From positions 423,001 to 487,000 of the forward strand of contig NZ_JABCRE010000002.1 of the NCBI RefSeq assembly GCF_012972675.1: 64,000 nt of DNA. Direction: 5' to 3'. Positions 54,955 through 64,000 of this stretch are shown one piece after another. Source of the stretch: Pontixanthobacter rizhaonensis. GTDB taxonomy: Bacteria > Pseudomonadota > Alphaproteobacteria > Sphingomonadales > Sphingomonadaceae. The first letter of the stretch is position 1. Each line of letters starts with the position of its first letter. The translations under genes were made by a program, and so were the position numbers. A model generated the notes under the pieces. That model made no database searches, was not told where the DNA came from, and saw only the letters and a list, made by a program, of their open reading frames with translations.

Positions 54955-56553
54955 CTAGAAAACGCGCGGGCTGATGCGCGGTAGGCGCAGCAACAAACAG
55001 GCACCATCTTGACCGTCGGGCCGATCAATAGCTGTTAGCGTGCCGTCATGGGCATCAGCGATTGTCCGGGCAATAGCGAGCCCCAAACCGCTGTGATTTC
55101 CAAAATCCTCTCCATCGGGCCGGTCGGAATGAAATCGGGTAAAAATCTTCTCCCGGGCATCTACCGGGATGCCTTGACCATGATCACTGACTGTCAAGGA
55201 AACACATGTGTCATCGACGGAAATGGCCGCGCTGATGACCCCGCTAGGCGGCGAGAAAGATACGGCATTATCAAGCAAATTCTCGATCACGCGTTCCAGC
55301 CTTTCTGGAACACCGCGCACCATCGCCTTGCCAATAGGGTGGCTCAGTTCGACCCGCCTTTCATCATTCACCGACCGATAGGCGCGCCTATCGATGATAG
55401 CTTTGGTGATGGCGGTAAGGTCCATTTCTTCAAACGTCGCGCGGGACAGCTCTGCATCAATGCGGCTGGCATCAGCAATTTCGGTAATCAGCCGGTCCAA
55501 ACGGCGTACATCGTGCGAGGCGATATCTGTCAGTTGTTTACGCAATTCCGGATCATCGACGCGGGCGAGCGATTCAATGGCACTGCGTAAGCTGGCAAGC
55601 GGGTTTTTGATTTCATGCGCCACGTCAGCCGCGAAATGTTCCACCGCATCGATCCGTTCACGCAAGGCTTCCGTCATATCGGAAACGGCGCGCGCGAGCA
55701 GGCCGATTTCATCATGCCTGTCGGGCAAGCGCGGGACTTCGACACCGCGCTCACGCCCCAGTCTGACCCGAATTGCTGCTTTCGATAAAGTCCGCAGCGG
55801 GCCAACGATAGTGCGGGCCATATAGAGCGATAATAATATGGAGCCGGTCAGCGCCAGCAACACGGCGATGCCCAATGTGGACCGGGCCGATCGCACCGCT
55901 TCTGTAATATCAACCGCGTTGCGAGTGGTAAGCAGTGTCGCGCCGATCAGGCCAACGGGGGCAGCGGCGGTGATGACAGGCGTGCCATCAGGCCAGTCGC
56001 GCAGTTCAATTTGGCTGACGCCTTCTTCGCGCGCACGGACGAGTTCCGGCCATGCATCTGCAGTGTCCGATTCCGGTTCGATATAATCAGGCACTGGTTC
56101 GGCAGACACAACAGTATCGACGATTTTGTCGAGCGTCTGAGCGAACTTTTGGCTCCAATCATCACGCGATGTGTCGGCGAAGCTAAAAGAGGGCTCGTCC
56201 AGGGCGAAACTATCAGCCCACAGATTTCCCTCAGCATCAAACATCCGCAAGCGCATCTTTTGCTCTTTGCCGATTTGGATCAGCAGCGCCTCTTGCCGTT
56301 CACGTGTCGCACCAGCCAATGCCTCGGCAGTGATCTGGGCCTCGATGCGGGCGAGTTTATACCGTTCATCCAGTAACTGGGCGCGGTAGCCATCCAGATA
56401 AAATATGCCGCCACCAAGAAAGGCGAGCGGCAATAGGTTGACGGCCAAGATACGCGCCGTGAGCGATATGCTTCGGAACCAGTTAAAGCGTACAGGATCC
56501 GTATCGGCGGATAGCGCCGCCAAATCCCCATTCTGTGAATAGGGTTCAGCCAT
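54955..56553 (-). CDS. chvG: Sensor histidine kinase ChvG/ExoS-type
   Basis: A 532-residue membrane sensor. TM1 (about 33-52), a periplasmic domain (53-226), TM2 (227-246), HAMP (about 247-300), the H-box [17 protein letters not shown] with His313 and the ATPase region (about 405-530) with [10 protein letters not shown] and [17 protein letters not shown]. The start at 56553 overlaps the chvI stop by 8 bases; earlier in-frame starts at 56577 or 56616 lie within chvI and cannot be excluded. Confidence 0.92.
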   Translation of the reverse strand: MAEPYSQNGDLAALSADTDPVRFNWFRSISLTARILAVNLLPLAFLGGGIFYLDGYRAQLLDERYKLARIEAQITAEALAGATRERQEALLIQIGKEQKMRLRMFDAEGNLWADSFALDEPSFSFADTSRDDWSQKFAQTLDKIVDTVVSAEPVPDYIEPESDTADAWPELVRAREEGVSQIELRDWPDGTPVITAAAPVGLIGATLLTTRNAVDITEAVRSARSTLGIAVLLALTGSILLSLYMARTIVGPLRTLSKAAIRVRLGRERGVEVPRLPDRHDEIGLLARAVSDMTEALRERIDAVEHFAADVAHEIKNPLASLRSAIESLARVDDPELRKQLTDIASHDVRRLDRLITEIADASRIDAELSRATFEEMDLTAITKAIIDRRAYRSVNDERRVELSHPIGKAMVRGVPERLERVIENLLDNAVSFSPPSGVISAAISVDDTCVSLTVSDHGQGIPVDAREKIFTRFHSDRPDGEDFGNHSGLGLAIARTIADAHDGTLTAIDRPDGQDGACLLLRLPRISPRVF

Positions 56554-57310
56554 CAGTGAAGCTGTATCCTGCGCCATAAAGCGTTTCGATTGCATCAAAA
56601 TTTGGATCGACCACACGGAATTTGCGGCGCATCCGTTTGATGTGGCTGTCTACTGTACGGTCATCGACAAACATATCGTCGGGATAGGCTGCGTCCATCA
56701 GCAGGTTACGCGATTTGATGACACCTGGCCGCAATGCCAGAGCTTCCAAGATCAGAAACTCTGTCACGGTCAACGCTACTGCTTTTCCATCCCAGGAAAC
56801 GTGATGCTTGGCGGGATCCATTTCCAACCGCCCACGGGAAAGCTTTTCGTTAGGGGGGCTCTGATCTTCTTCATAAGAAAAAGGCGAAGTTTCTGATCGA
56901 GCGTCGCTCCGCCGCAGGATTGCCCGGATGCGTGCCAGCAGCAAGCGCAGACTAAACGGCTTTGCGATGTAATCATCGGCGCCTTGCTCAAGACCGGCTT
57001 CTTCGTCTTGCTCATCATCTTTGCTGGTCAGGAAGATCACCGGCAAGGCAGAATGCTGCCGCAGGTTCTTCAGAAGCTCCATACCATCCATTTTCGGCAT
57101 CTTGATATCGAACACTGCCAAATCAGGCGGGTTTTCCAGCAGAGCTTTCAAAGCGGCCTCACCATCTGAATATAGCCGCGTGGTATAGCCTTCCGCTTGT
57201 AAGGCGATTGATACGGTCGTCAGGATATTGCGATCATCATCGACAAGAGCAATCACGCGGTTGGGACCAGCGGATGCGGCAGGTGATGATGTGTCTGGCG
57301 ATTCTGGCAT
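56546..57310 (-). CDS. chvI: Response regulator ChvI, OmpR family
   Basis: A 254-residue regulator with receiver acceptor Asp68 ([12 protein letters not shown]), the acidic pair D24-D26 (ALVDDD) and Lys117 (IAKPFS), then an OmpR-type winged helix ([32 protein letters not shown]). It acts with ChvG in acid/envelope signalling in relatives. Divergent from pckA, the standard arrangement in rhizobia too. Confidence 0.95.
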   Translation of the reverse strand: MPESPDTSSPAASAGPNRVIALVDDDRNILTTVSIALQAEGYTTRLYSDGEAALKALLENPPDLAVFDIKMPKMDGMELLKNLRQHSALPVIFLTSKDDEQDEEAGLEQGADDYIAKPFSLRLLLARIRAILRRSDARSETSPFSYEEDQSPPNEKLSRGRLEMDPAKHHVSWDGKAVALTVTEFLILEALALRPGVIKSRNLLMDAAYPDDMFVDDRTVDSHIKRMRRKFRVVDPNFDAIETLYGAGYSFTDG

Positions 57311-57460
57311 GATGTCTCCGCCAGCCTTATGGCGTCTGGCCGTCGATATGCCAATATCACATCGTTAGCCCAGATGCCGGCGGCGGCTCTGTTGGTAGTT
57401 CAGCTAATGGTGGGTAAACAGCAAACGTCCTTCATCCACGCACAATTAGAGCGCGACAGT

Positions 57461-57489
57461 TTGACCTTACGGCAGACCGCTACTATGCG
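57461..57489 (+). promoter_or_regulatory. Candidate promoter for pckA
   Basis: TTGACC at 57461-57466 and a poor -10-like TATGCG at 57484-57489 are 17 bases apart, about 90 bases before the pckA start. It is weak and uncertain. Confidence 0.3.
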
Positions 57490-57579
57490 GGCCAAAATAT
57501 TTTGCATTCGTATGCAGACGAGTCGAACCCCGCCGTAATGTGCACATCGCCGGACGTTTCTACCGGCCAGGAGACCATT

Positions 57580-59190
57580 GTGATCGCCCCCCTCGCTAAA
57601 TCGCTTTCCAGTCAGAATATTGAAACTGGTGCAACCATCCATCCCAACCTTGGAACGCCGCAATTGGTAGAGCATGCTTTGGCCAACGGCGAAGGCCGTC
57701 TTGCCAAACATGGCGCATTGGTGGTGGAAACCGGCCAGCACACGGGCCGGTCGGCCAAGGATAAGTTCATTGTCCGCGACGAGGCGACTGAAGACGCGGT
57801 TTGGTGGGGCAAGGTCAACGCCTCCATGACACCTGAGCACTTCGCCAATCTCAAGGAAGATTTCCTCGTGGCTGTTGGCGAAAAAGACACTCTGTATGTC
57901 GCTGATTTGTTCGGCGGTTCGCAGCCAGAACACCGCGTAAACGTTCGCGTGATCAACGAACTGGCATGGCACAACCTGTTCATCCGGACGTTGTTGGTTC
58001 GCCCGACCGCGGAAGAGCTGGGCGCGTTTGCGCCGGAATATACAATCATCGATCTGCCGAGCTTCCGTGCTGACCCCGCGCGGCATGGCACCCGCAGCGA
58101 AACTGTTGTGGCGGTCAACTTGGCCGAAAAACTGATCCTGATTGGCGGCACCAAATATGCCGGTGAAATGAAGAAAAGTGTCTTCGGCATTCTCAATTAC
58201 CTGCTGCCGACCAAAGGTGTGATGCCGATGCATTGCTCTGCCAATATTGGTGCGGATGGCAAAACAGCCGTGTTCTTCGGATTGTCGGGAACAGGCAAAA
58301 CAACATTGTCTGCCGATGCGAGCCGCACGCTTATTGGTGATGATGAGCATGGTTGGTCAGACACCGCTGTCTTCAATTTTGAGGGTGGTTGCTACGCCAA
58401 GATGATCCGGCTTTCTGAAGAAGCGGAGCCGGAAATCTACGCGACGACCAAGAAATTCGGCACAGTCCTGGAAAACGTGGTCATGGATCCGGTTTCACGG
58501 GAGCTGGACTTTGATGACAACACGCTCGCGGAAAACACACGCGGCGCCTATCCGATTGAATCGATCCCCAACACATCTGCTGACAATCTTGGCCCGGTTC
58601 CAAGTAACGTCATCATGCTTACTGCGGATGCGTTTGGTGTATTGCCTCCGATCGCCCGTCTAACGCCTGATCAAGCGATGTATCACTTTCTGTCCGGCTA
58701 CACAGCGAAGGTGGCAGGCACCGAAATCGGCGTGACGGAACCCGAAGCCACTTTTAGCACCTGTTTCGGTGCGCCGTTCATGCCGCGCCACCCAAGCGTC
58801 TATGGGAATTTGCTGAAAGAGCGTATCGCGACAGGCGGTGTGGCGTGCTGGCTGGTCAACACGGGTTGGACCGGCGGTAAATACGGGACTGGCAACCGGA
58901 TGCCGATCAAAGCGACCCGTGCCTTGCTCAATGCTGCATTGGACGGTTCCCTTAATGATGTGGAATTCCGCAAGGATCCGAATTTCGGATTTGATGTGCC
59001 GGTAAGCGTTCCCAGTTTGGATGCGCTTGGTATCGACAGCACCATTCTTGATCCGCGTTCGACATGGGCAGATGGTGATGAGTATGACCAAACAGCGCAA
59101 AAACTCGTTCAGCTATTCGTTGATAACTTTGCAGAGTTTGAAGCCCATGTGGATGAAGGTGTGCGGCAGGCTGCACCTTCTGCTGCATAG
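57580..59190 (+). CDS. pckA: Phosphoenolpyruvate carboxykinase (ATP)
   Basis: PckA converts oxaloacetate to PEP with ATP in gluconeogenesis. From the GTG 57580 (AGGAGA 5 bases before) it has 536 residues, the usual alphaproteobacterial length; an ATG at 57538 has no good ribosome-binding site. Motifs: TGRSAKDKF, the P-loop GLSGTGKTT (234-242), GDDEHGW and the adenine-binding [11 protein letters not shown]. It is divergent from chvI. Confidence 0.96.
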   Translation: MIAPLAKSLSSQNIETGATIHPNLGTPQLVEHALANGEGRLAKHGALVVETGQHTGRSAKDKFIVRDEATEDAVWWGKVNASMTPEHFANLKEDFLVAVGEKDTLYVADLFGGSQPEHRVNVRVINELAWHNLFIRTLLVRPTAEELGAFAPEYTIIDLPSFRADPARHGTRSETVVAVNLAEKLILIGGTKYAGEMKKSVFGILNYLLPTKGVMPMHCSANIGADGKTAVFFGLSGTGKTTLSADASRTLIGDDEHGWSDTAVFNFEGGCYAKMIRLSEEAEPEIYATTKKFGTVLENVVMDPVSRELDFDDNTLAENTRGAYPIESIPNTSADNLGPVPSNVIMLTADAFGVLPPIARLTPDQAMYHFLSGYTAKVAGTEIGVTEPEATFSTCFGAPFMPRHPSVYGNLLKERIATGGVACWLVNTGWTGGKYGTGNRMPIKATRALLNAALDGSLNDVEFRKDPNFGFDVPVSVPSLDALGIDSTILDPRSTWADGDEYDQTAQKLVQLFVDNFAEFEAHVDEGVRQAAPSAA

Positions 59191-59250
59191 ATGGCCGCTG
59201 CATAAGCGGTTGGCGACAATCTAACACAATTTTACCAGTTGGAGAGGAGA

Positions 59251-59287
59251 CCCTCTCCCCGCTTGTCGGGGAGGGGGTTTTTCTTTT
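59251..59287 (+). terminator. Rho-independent terminator after pckA
   Basis: CCCTCTCCCCG pairs with CGGGGAGGGGG (one G-T pair) around a short CTTGT loop, followed by TTTTTCTTTT. It lies about 60 bases past the pckA stop. Confidence 0.85.
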
Positions 59288-59332
59288 GCCGGGAGTCGGC
59301 CAATGTAGGCGCAAACAACACATGGAGGTTTT

Positions 59333-59695
59333 ATGAGCATTCTTGATTCGATCCTGACACAAGTCTCAGGCTCACCCGACACAGTGGCTGCCATCGCAGA
59401 GAAAGTCGGCATTGATCCGGCAATGGCAGAAAAAGCGGTTGCGGCGCTGGGGCAATCCCACGCTGAAGATGGTGACACCGTTGAACTGGCGGCGGGCAAG
59501 ACCGGCCTAGACAGCGGCACGCTTGGTTCCATTATGGAGCAAATGGGCGGTGAGGGTGCATTGGGCGATCTGGCCGGGAAAATGGGCGGCGATTCCAAAT
59601 TGGCCGGTCTCGCATCCATGCTTGATCGCGACGGTGATGGAAATCCGATCAACGATGTGATCGGTATGGCATCAAGCCTGTTTGGCAAAAAATAG
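59333..59695 (+). CDS. DUF937-like helical protein
   Basis: A 120-residue acidic, mostly helical protein with DPAMAEKAVAALG and a Gly-rich repeat GGEGALGDLAGKMGG, plus a calcium-site-like DRDGDGNPIND. It resembles the DUF937 family of unknown function. TGGAGG precedes the ATG. The second, related gene starts 28 bases later. Confidence 0.75.
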   Translation: MSILDSILTQVSGSPDTVAAIAEKVGIDPAMAEKAVAALGQSHAEDGDTVELAAGKTGLDSGTLGSIMEQMGGEGALGDLAGKMGGDSKLAGLASMLDRDGDGNPINDVIGMASSLFGKK

Positions 59696-59723
59696 TCACA
59701 CTACCACCGCGGGGAGAAGATAT

Positions 59724-60248
59724 ATGAGTTTGGCGCAAATGCTGCAGCAAAGCGGCGTAATCGAAAGCATGGCGGGTGAGCTGGGCATTGATCCGCAAAC
59801 CGCCAAGATCGGCGCCGGGGCTCTGTTGCCGGCCATCGTCGCAGGAATGGGGAGGAGTGCCACGGGCGGTTCATCGACGCCGGACCCGTTAGGTGGTTTG
59901 GGCGGCCTAGCCGGTGCAATTTTGGGCGGCGGCGGGGGCGGAATGCTCGATGCGGTACTCGGCCAGTCACCCACACCGACGCAACAGGGCAACGATATCC
60001 TCGGCACAATCTTCGGCAGCAAAGATGTCAGCCGCGGCGTTGCTGGCGAGGTTGCGGCAATGACCGGTATTGATGAAAGTGTTTTGAAAAAGATGCTGCC
60101 AATTCTGGCTATGGCAGCGGCTGGTTACATGGCCAAAAATGCCCAGGGTTCCGGCGGAGGCGCTGGCGGCAGTGCAGGCGGTAGTGCCGGGGGTGGGGCA
60201 CTCGGCGGAATTCTTGGCTCTATCGTTACCGGCATGATTTCGCGCTAA
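59724..60248 (+). CDS. DUF937-family protein with Gly/Ser-rich tail
   Basis: A 174-residue protein. The N-terminal part has MSLAQMLQQSGVIESMA and IDPQTAKIGAGALLPAIVAGM, then a Gly-rich linker, a second half with GVAGEVAAMTGIDESVLKKMLP and MAAAGYMAKN, and a Gly/Ser/Ala-rich end. This is the DUF937 pattern. ATG 59724 has a GGGGAG upstream. It pairs with the gene at 59333. Confidence 0.78.
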   Translation: MSLAQMLQQSGVIESMAGELGIDPQTAKIGAGALLPAIVAGMGRSATGGSSTPDPLGGLGGLAGAILGGGGGGMLDAVLGQSPTPTQQGNDILGTIFGSKDVSRGVAGEVAAMTGIDESVLKKMLPILAMAAAGYMAKNAQGSGGGAGGSAGGSAGGGALGGILGSIVTGMISR

Positions 60249-60272
60249 ACGCCCGGACAACATTCATAACAA

Positions 60273-60316
60273 ACAAAAGCGGCGATGGGATTGGATCCCG
60301 TCGCCGCTTTTGTTTG
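60273..60316 (+). terminator. Rho-independent terminator after the DUF937 pair
   Basis: ACAAAAGCGGCGATGGGA (60273-60290) pairs with its near-complement at 60296-60313 with one G-T pair, followed by TTT. The stem has a purine-rich left flank so it could stop transcription in both directions. Confidence 0.85.
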
Positions 60317-60496
60317 GCATGCAGCATATTGAGGGATAGCTTTTCGATAGACTGGAACTATTGAAAAGTTCGATCATTTCATATTGGTCTATGTGATCAT
60401 GTGACACCACATCTTAGATCAGACGGCGCGACCGAAGCGTCATCTGCAATTGGGGCTGAGGCGTAGATTTCTCCCCGGACAATGAAGGAAAAGATT

Positions 60497-61069
60497 ATGA
60501 AACTTAAACACTTGGTTCTCGCAGCCGCTGCCCCACTTGCACTTGCAGCGTGTGGAACACCCTCCGACGCAGAAGGCACCACAGATGTAGCAACAGCGGA
60601 AGCTGGCGCGCCAATCACCGCTGAAGAAGTGGCTGCTGCTCAAACAGCCTGGGGTGAAGGCATTGTCGCAATCGGCAAAGTATTTACTGAAGAAGGCGAC
60701 GTGAAAGCGGCTGCTGAGAAGCACATTGCTGACTTCTATGCCTATGAAGGTGGCGACACCGTTTTGTTCAAGCCAACTCTGGCCGCTGAAGACCAGTTCC
60801 GCGGTGACGCTGACGAAGCCCTGAGCTACTTCATCGGTACAGAAGGCACCGAAGATAAAGGCTTTGCGATCAAGCCATGGACTGCTGTTCGTTGGGAAAA
60901 CGAAGGTACCGTAACCGATGGTGACAGCGCGATGGCAATGGGCAACTATTACTTCACTGACACCGATGGCAACGACACCAAGGTTGAATACACCTTCGGC
61001 TATGTGCGCGCTGAAGACGGTTCACTGAAGATCAATCTGCATCATAGCTCGGTACCCTTCTCGAGCTAA
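60497..61069 (+). CDS. NTF2/SnoaL-like lipoprotein
   Basis: A 190-residue lipoprotein with signal LALAAC (Cys at about 19). The mature part after about 45 has the NTF2-fold look used by SnoaL-like and CaMKII-association domains: helix, then HIADFYAYEGGDTVLFKP and a beta-hairpin end IKPWTAVRWENEGTVTDG and YTFGYVRAEDGSLKINLHHS. AAGGA precedes the ATG at 60497; an ATG at 60482 is weaker. The role is unknown. Confidence 0.8.
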   Translation: MKLKHLVLAAAAPLALAACGTPSDAEGTTDVATAEAGAPITAEEVAAAQTAWGEGIVAIGKVFTEEGDVKAAAEKHIADFYAYEGGDTVLFKPTLAAEDQFRGDADEALSYFIGTEGTEDKGFAIKPWTAVRWENEGTVTDGDSAMAMGNYYFTDTDGNDTKVEYTFGYVRAEDGSLKINLHHSSVPFSS

Positions 61070-61077
61070 GACAGGGG

Positions 61078-61113
61078 AGCGTGGCGTTACCGCGAGTGGA
61101 GCGCCACGCTTTC
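61078..61113 (+). terminator. Terminator-like hairpin after the lipoprotein gene
   Basis: AGCGTGGCG (61078-61086) pairs perfectly with CGCCACGCT (61102-61110), followed by a short TTC. The T run is weak. Confidence 0.6.
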
Positions 61114-61177
61114 ATTCTATGGCGACTGTGCCTTGAATGGGCGTATTGAACGGCCCATCAATGGTGCCAGTAATCGT

Positions 61178-62719
61178 TTATTCTTCTCGACCATCTTGTT
61201 GGGTCACTTTGAACTTTGGCCTGCTGCGAGCTCTAAAGGGCTCTCCCTCGGTTGCGTTCTGTAGTGCAGCTATCAAGGCCTCGGCCCTAGAGGCCGTTCT
61301 ACCTCCGTGAGGGTTGGCAGCTACCGGCGAAAGGCTTTCCTTTGCTAAAGCTATCTTGCCTTCTGCAGCTTGCATTGCGCCAACATTCACCCACAATCCG
61401 TGATCAAAGGGTGCGAGTTCCGCCGCCCGTTCCAATGCGTGCCTTGCCTGCTCAGGTGGCTCTTTTCCGCGCGCCACGAAACTACGGTAGTAATAGATCA
61501 AGGGCAAAGGGTGGTCATTCTCCAACGCATTCAACGCCGAAAATGGTGCCATCGCTGCTTTATAGGCGCTGTCCGGATCCTCTGCGTCAATTGCTTCACG
61601 AAATAGCGCATAGCCCTTTTGAACATATGCATTGCGCTGTTTTGGGTCGAGCGCGATAGCTGCGTTGGCAGCCGCAATGGCGGCTGCATTGTTACCTGCA
61701 TCTACTTCCGCTTCGGCAAGAACCGTCAGAACAGCGGGATCATTTGGATATTGTTTGGCCACTTTCTGCACATCAGGTAGCAGCTCCAGCGCCTCCTCCC
61801 GTGTCACGCCCCTTTGTGAGCGCATCCTCAATGGCATTATGTCGGCTTCTCCCTCCGAAAGTTCCCGGATCGACACTTCACCGACAGTCAACCAGTCAGG
61901 TTTCAGGTTAAATGTCATCATTCGTCGCTGTTTCAAATAGCGATCCAAATCCTTACCGAGCTGATCAAGGTCTCCAAATGCTTCTTGTGCGGCATCGGTT
62001 GATGTCTCCCCTTCAACAACTCGTTTCCAATAGGCCGTGAGTTGCCCCTTCCGCGTGGGTTCAAACTGCAGGTAGTGATAAAGCAACCAGCTGCGACCAT
62101 AGAATGAGTCGTATTTCCGCCCTTTGTTCTTCTCGTATAAGTTTCGATCAAGCAGTTCGTAGATGGAAACATCTTTGGCATAGGCCAATTCTCCAGCGCG
62201 GTGTTGCGCTGGCCTTCCAATCAGAACACTTCCGTCGCGATTGAATGTTGCTGCTGCAAAGAACTCAGCGGCACCCTCACTCATCCAGCGGGGCATTGCG
62301 TAGCGTGAGCTCGAGATCAAGAAGTGGTGTGCATACTCATGTAGCAGCACCACTGTTGAGAAATCAGGGTAGCCGCTTTTGAGACGAATATCCTGTACGA
62401 ATGCCTTTGAGCCACCAGCACGCGGTATGTAAAAACCGGCTATCGTTGTGCTTTTTGATCCAGATAGCTTTCTGATGTCTCGTTTGCTGCCCACCGCAAA
62501 AATTGTAACTCTGTTTGATGGGCTAGGCTTATCCAGTTTGCGGCCCGTAATGAATTCCATCGAGGCATGATATTGTTCAAGCATTTCAGCGAAACGCCGA
62601 ACATCCTTCTCGCTGTCATCGGCATAGATTACGAAATTATCGCTCTGTGCCTCGTACCACTTTGCTTCTGCCGCCGTGCTGAAAACCACCAATGAAAATA
62701 GTAGAATCCAATATTTCAT
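61178..62719 (-). CDS. Exported DUF1570-type gluzincin metalloprotease-like protein with TPRs
   Basis: A 513-residue secreted or periplasmic protein. Signal peptide (1-19), then a peptidase-MA-like domain with VVLLHEYAHHFL (His127, Glu128, His131) and third-ligand candidate Glu148 in MSEGAAEFF. The C-terminal half has TPR-like helices (about 310-500). Substrate unknown. The start at 62719 is a clean ATG; 68 bases separate it from the next minus-strand gene. Confidence 0.82.
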   Translation of the reverse strand: MKYWILLFSLVVFSTAAEAKWYEAQSDNFVIYADDSEKDVRRFAEMLEQYHASMEFITGRKLDKPSPSNRVTIFAVGSKRDIRKLSGSKSTTIAGFYIPRAGGSKAFVQDIRLKSGYPDFSTVVLLHEYAHHFLISSSRYAMPRWMSEGAAEFFAAATFNRDGSVLIGRPAQHRAGELAYAKDVSIYELLDRNLYEKNKGRKYDSFYGRSWLLYHYLQFEPTRKGQLTAYWKRVVEGETSTDAAQEAFGDLDQLGKDLDRYLKQRRMMTFNLKPDWLTVGEVSIRELSEGEADIMPLRMRSQRGVTREEALELLPDVQKVAKQYPNDPAVLTVLAEAEVDAGNNAAAIAAANAAIALDPKQRNAYVQKGYALFREAIDAEDPDSAYKAAMAPFSALNALENDHPLPLIYYYRSFVARGKEPPEQARHALERAAELAPFDHGLWVNVGAMQAAEGKIALAKESLSPVAANPHGGRTASRAEALIAALQNATEGEPFRARSRPKFKVTQQDGREE

Positions 62720-62787
62720 TATCTGCCCCTATCGAATCGCCATTCAGACTAGCGAGATCGAAGAAGAATAGAAGTTGTATTTGTGAT

Positions 62788-64000
62788 CTATGACACTGAA
62801 GTTATATAACGCGCGACGTTTTTGCCTAACACATCAAGCGGGGCGTTTCCGCCCAGAATAACTGCGTCGTTGAAGGCTTTGAAATCATAAGCATCGCCCA
62901 GTTTTTCCTCTGCCATGGTGCGTTGCCGAACAATTTCACTGTGGCCAACCTTGTAACCACAGGCTTGGCCGGGCCAGCTGCAATAGCGATCGACTTCGCT
63001 TTCAACCTCTTGCCGTTTGCTGCCATTGCGTTCGACGAAGAAGTTGACCGCTTCATCGCGGCTCCAGCGTTTGTGATGTAAGCCTGTATCAACGACCATC
63101 CGGCAGGCGCGGAAGGCCAAGCTTTGCAGATAGCCCAGACGGCCGACGACAAAATCGTCATAGGCGCCGAGTTCATCCGCCAATTGCTCGCCATAAAGTG
63201 CCCAACCTTCACTGAAGGCATTGAAGGCCAAAATGCTGCGGATCAGCGGTAAACGGTTAGAATATTCGCCTTCCCAAACGTGTCCCGGGATCGTTTCATG
63301 ATAGGTGAGGTCGGCAAGGTCATATTTGCGGTGTAGATCGGTGGTGCGCAAATTGATCCACATCCGGCCAGGGATGGTGCCATCCTTGCTGCCAGCCCCG
63401 CCATACGCGCCGGGTGCGCCCGGTTCTTCCGCAAGCGGCAGGCGTTTTACCTCCAGATTAGGGTCGACAAGCGTATTGAAGGCGCGGGGCATCTGGCCCT
63501 TAATCCAACCGATCCGGTCTTTGATGAAATCCATGATCTCTTTACGGCCGGGATCGCCTTCTGCGAACTTGTACCGCGGATCTTGGCTGAGCGCCTGCAT
63601 CCTTTCGCCAACCGTGCCGACCGTGTAGCCGATATCTTTGAGGATCGGGTCCATCCGCCCGTGCAAGGATGCGAGTTCTTCCAAACCCTGCTCATGCACT
63701 TCGTCCGGCGTTAGCGGCGTTGTGGTACTGGCGCGTAATGCCCATGCGTACCATTCGTCCCCTTTGGGCCGGGCGGCCATGCCCGGATCGCCGGTTGCGG
63801 ATTTTTGTTGCCGGTACAGCTCTGCCAGTTGCGCCTCAAGCGCGGGTGCAATCTGGTTTTGCACTATGGCCTTGGCTTCGCCAGCTGCTTCGTTTGCAGC
63901 ACCGAGTGTGGAATTTTCTAGCGGAGCGACCAGCGATCCGCCTTTCATGGCGTCGGTAATTGTCCGCTGCATTTGCGCGACGGCCTTCACCAATAAGAAA
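62788..64000 (-). CDS. DUF885 family protein (N-terminal part lies beyond the window)
   Basis: The frame is open to the window edge at 64000, so the start is missing. About 404 codons are present out of the roughly 570-600 usual for DUF885. The zinc-metalloprotease-like signature YHETIPGHVWEGEY and FNAFSEGWALYGEQLADELG mark the family. Substrate is unknown, though oligopeptide hydrolysis is often proposed. The visible end is complete: DVLGKNVARYITSVS. Confidence 0.85.
   Translation of the reverse strand, partial: FLLVKAVAQMQRTITDAMKGGSLVAPLENSTLGAANEAAGEAKAIVQNQIAPALEAQLAELYRQQKSATGDPGMAARPKGDEWYAWALRASTTTPLTPDEVHEQGLEELASLHGRMDPILKDIGYTVGTVGERMQALSQDPRYKFAEGDPGRKEIMDFIKDRIGWIKGQMPRAFNTLVDPNLEVKRLPLAEEPGAPGAYGGAGSKDGTIPGRMWINLRTTDLHRKYDLADLTYHETIPGHVWEGEYSNRLPLIRSILAFNAFSEGWALYGEQLADELGAYDDFVVGRLGYLQSLAFRACRMVVDTGLHHKRWSRDEAVNFFVERNGSKRQEVESEVDRYCSWPGQACGYKVGHSEIVRQRTMAEEKLGDAYDFKAFNDAVILGGNAPLDVLGKNVARYITSVS

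Overview
The window is a dense, roughly 57% GC stretch of an alphaproteobacterial chromosome. The division cluster order, the cobA-DUF2849-cysI-DUF934-cysH sulfur operon, the pckA/chvI-chvG-hprK-rapZ-EIIA-HPr block and GANTC sites near ftsZ point to Sphingomonadales, probably Erythrobacteraceae. Nearly all of it is core metabolism and cell-envelope function. The accessory material is one very small island at a tRNA-Thr gene plus scattered palindromic repeats.

Layout. 1-8003: end of the dcw cluster, murG(partial)-murC-murB-ddl-ftsQ-ftsA-ftsZ, tightly overlapping until a 123-bp gap before ftsZ that carries a DnaA-box palindrome. 8105-13090: SPOR/TPR envelope protein, YbjN protein, proC, a BI-1 membrane protein and a polyproline lipoprotein. 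13154-16313: obgE, proB, an epimerase-like protein. 16318-20217 (minus): assimilatory sulfate reduction and siroheme methylation. 20316-23514 (minus): sulfurtransferase, cystathionine beta-lyase, MscS channel. 23573-25434: a proline-rich membrane protein and queF, divergent. 25568-26890: a 1.2-kb element bounded by a 49-bp direct repeat of the tRNA-Thr 3' half, carrying a single unknown gene and palindromes at both ends. 26933-29168: RNase H-like protein and rarA. 29328-38257: small membrane protein, GT4 glycosyltransferase, serC-serA with a structured leader and a long inverted repeat between them, hisZ, purA, an L,D-transpeptidase-like lipoprotein and a pseudo-receiver/winged-helix protein. 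38300-44129 (minus): a secreted beta/gamma-crystallin-like protein, then argH-lipoprotein-lysA-siroheme synthase. 44107-51630: thioredoxin-like lipoprotein, tRNA-Val, asparaginase, MDR oxidoreductase, truA-fmt, recR, def, rmuC. 51957-57310 (minus): rRNA methyltransferase and the HPr/EIIA/RapZ/HprK/ChvG/ChvI regulatory block, with pckA divergent. 59333-64000: DUF937 pair, NTF2-like lipoprotein, DUF1570 metalloprotease-like protein and a partial DUF885 protein.

How the genes work together. Peptidoglycan precursor synthesis feeds the FtsQ/A/Z divisome, and SPOR and L,D-transpeptidase-like proteins act in the same envelope. The siroheme pathway is split: a CysG-like dehydrogenase/chelatase at 40382 keeps only a stub of a methyltransferase domain, and the active methyltransferase (cobA) sits in the sulfite-reductase operon. 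The PTS-like block ends in HPr and EIIA with no sugar permease, so it is regulatory. It is linked to the ChvG/ChvI two-component system and to gluconeogenesis through pckA.

Starts were chosen by family alignment, ribosome-binding sites and overlaps. All functions are inferred from motifs read by eye; no database search was possible.
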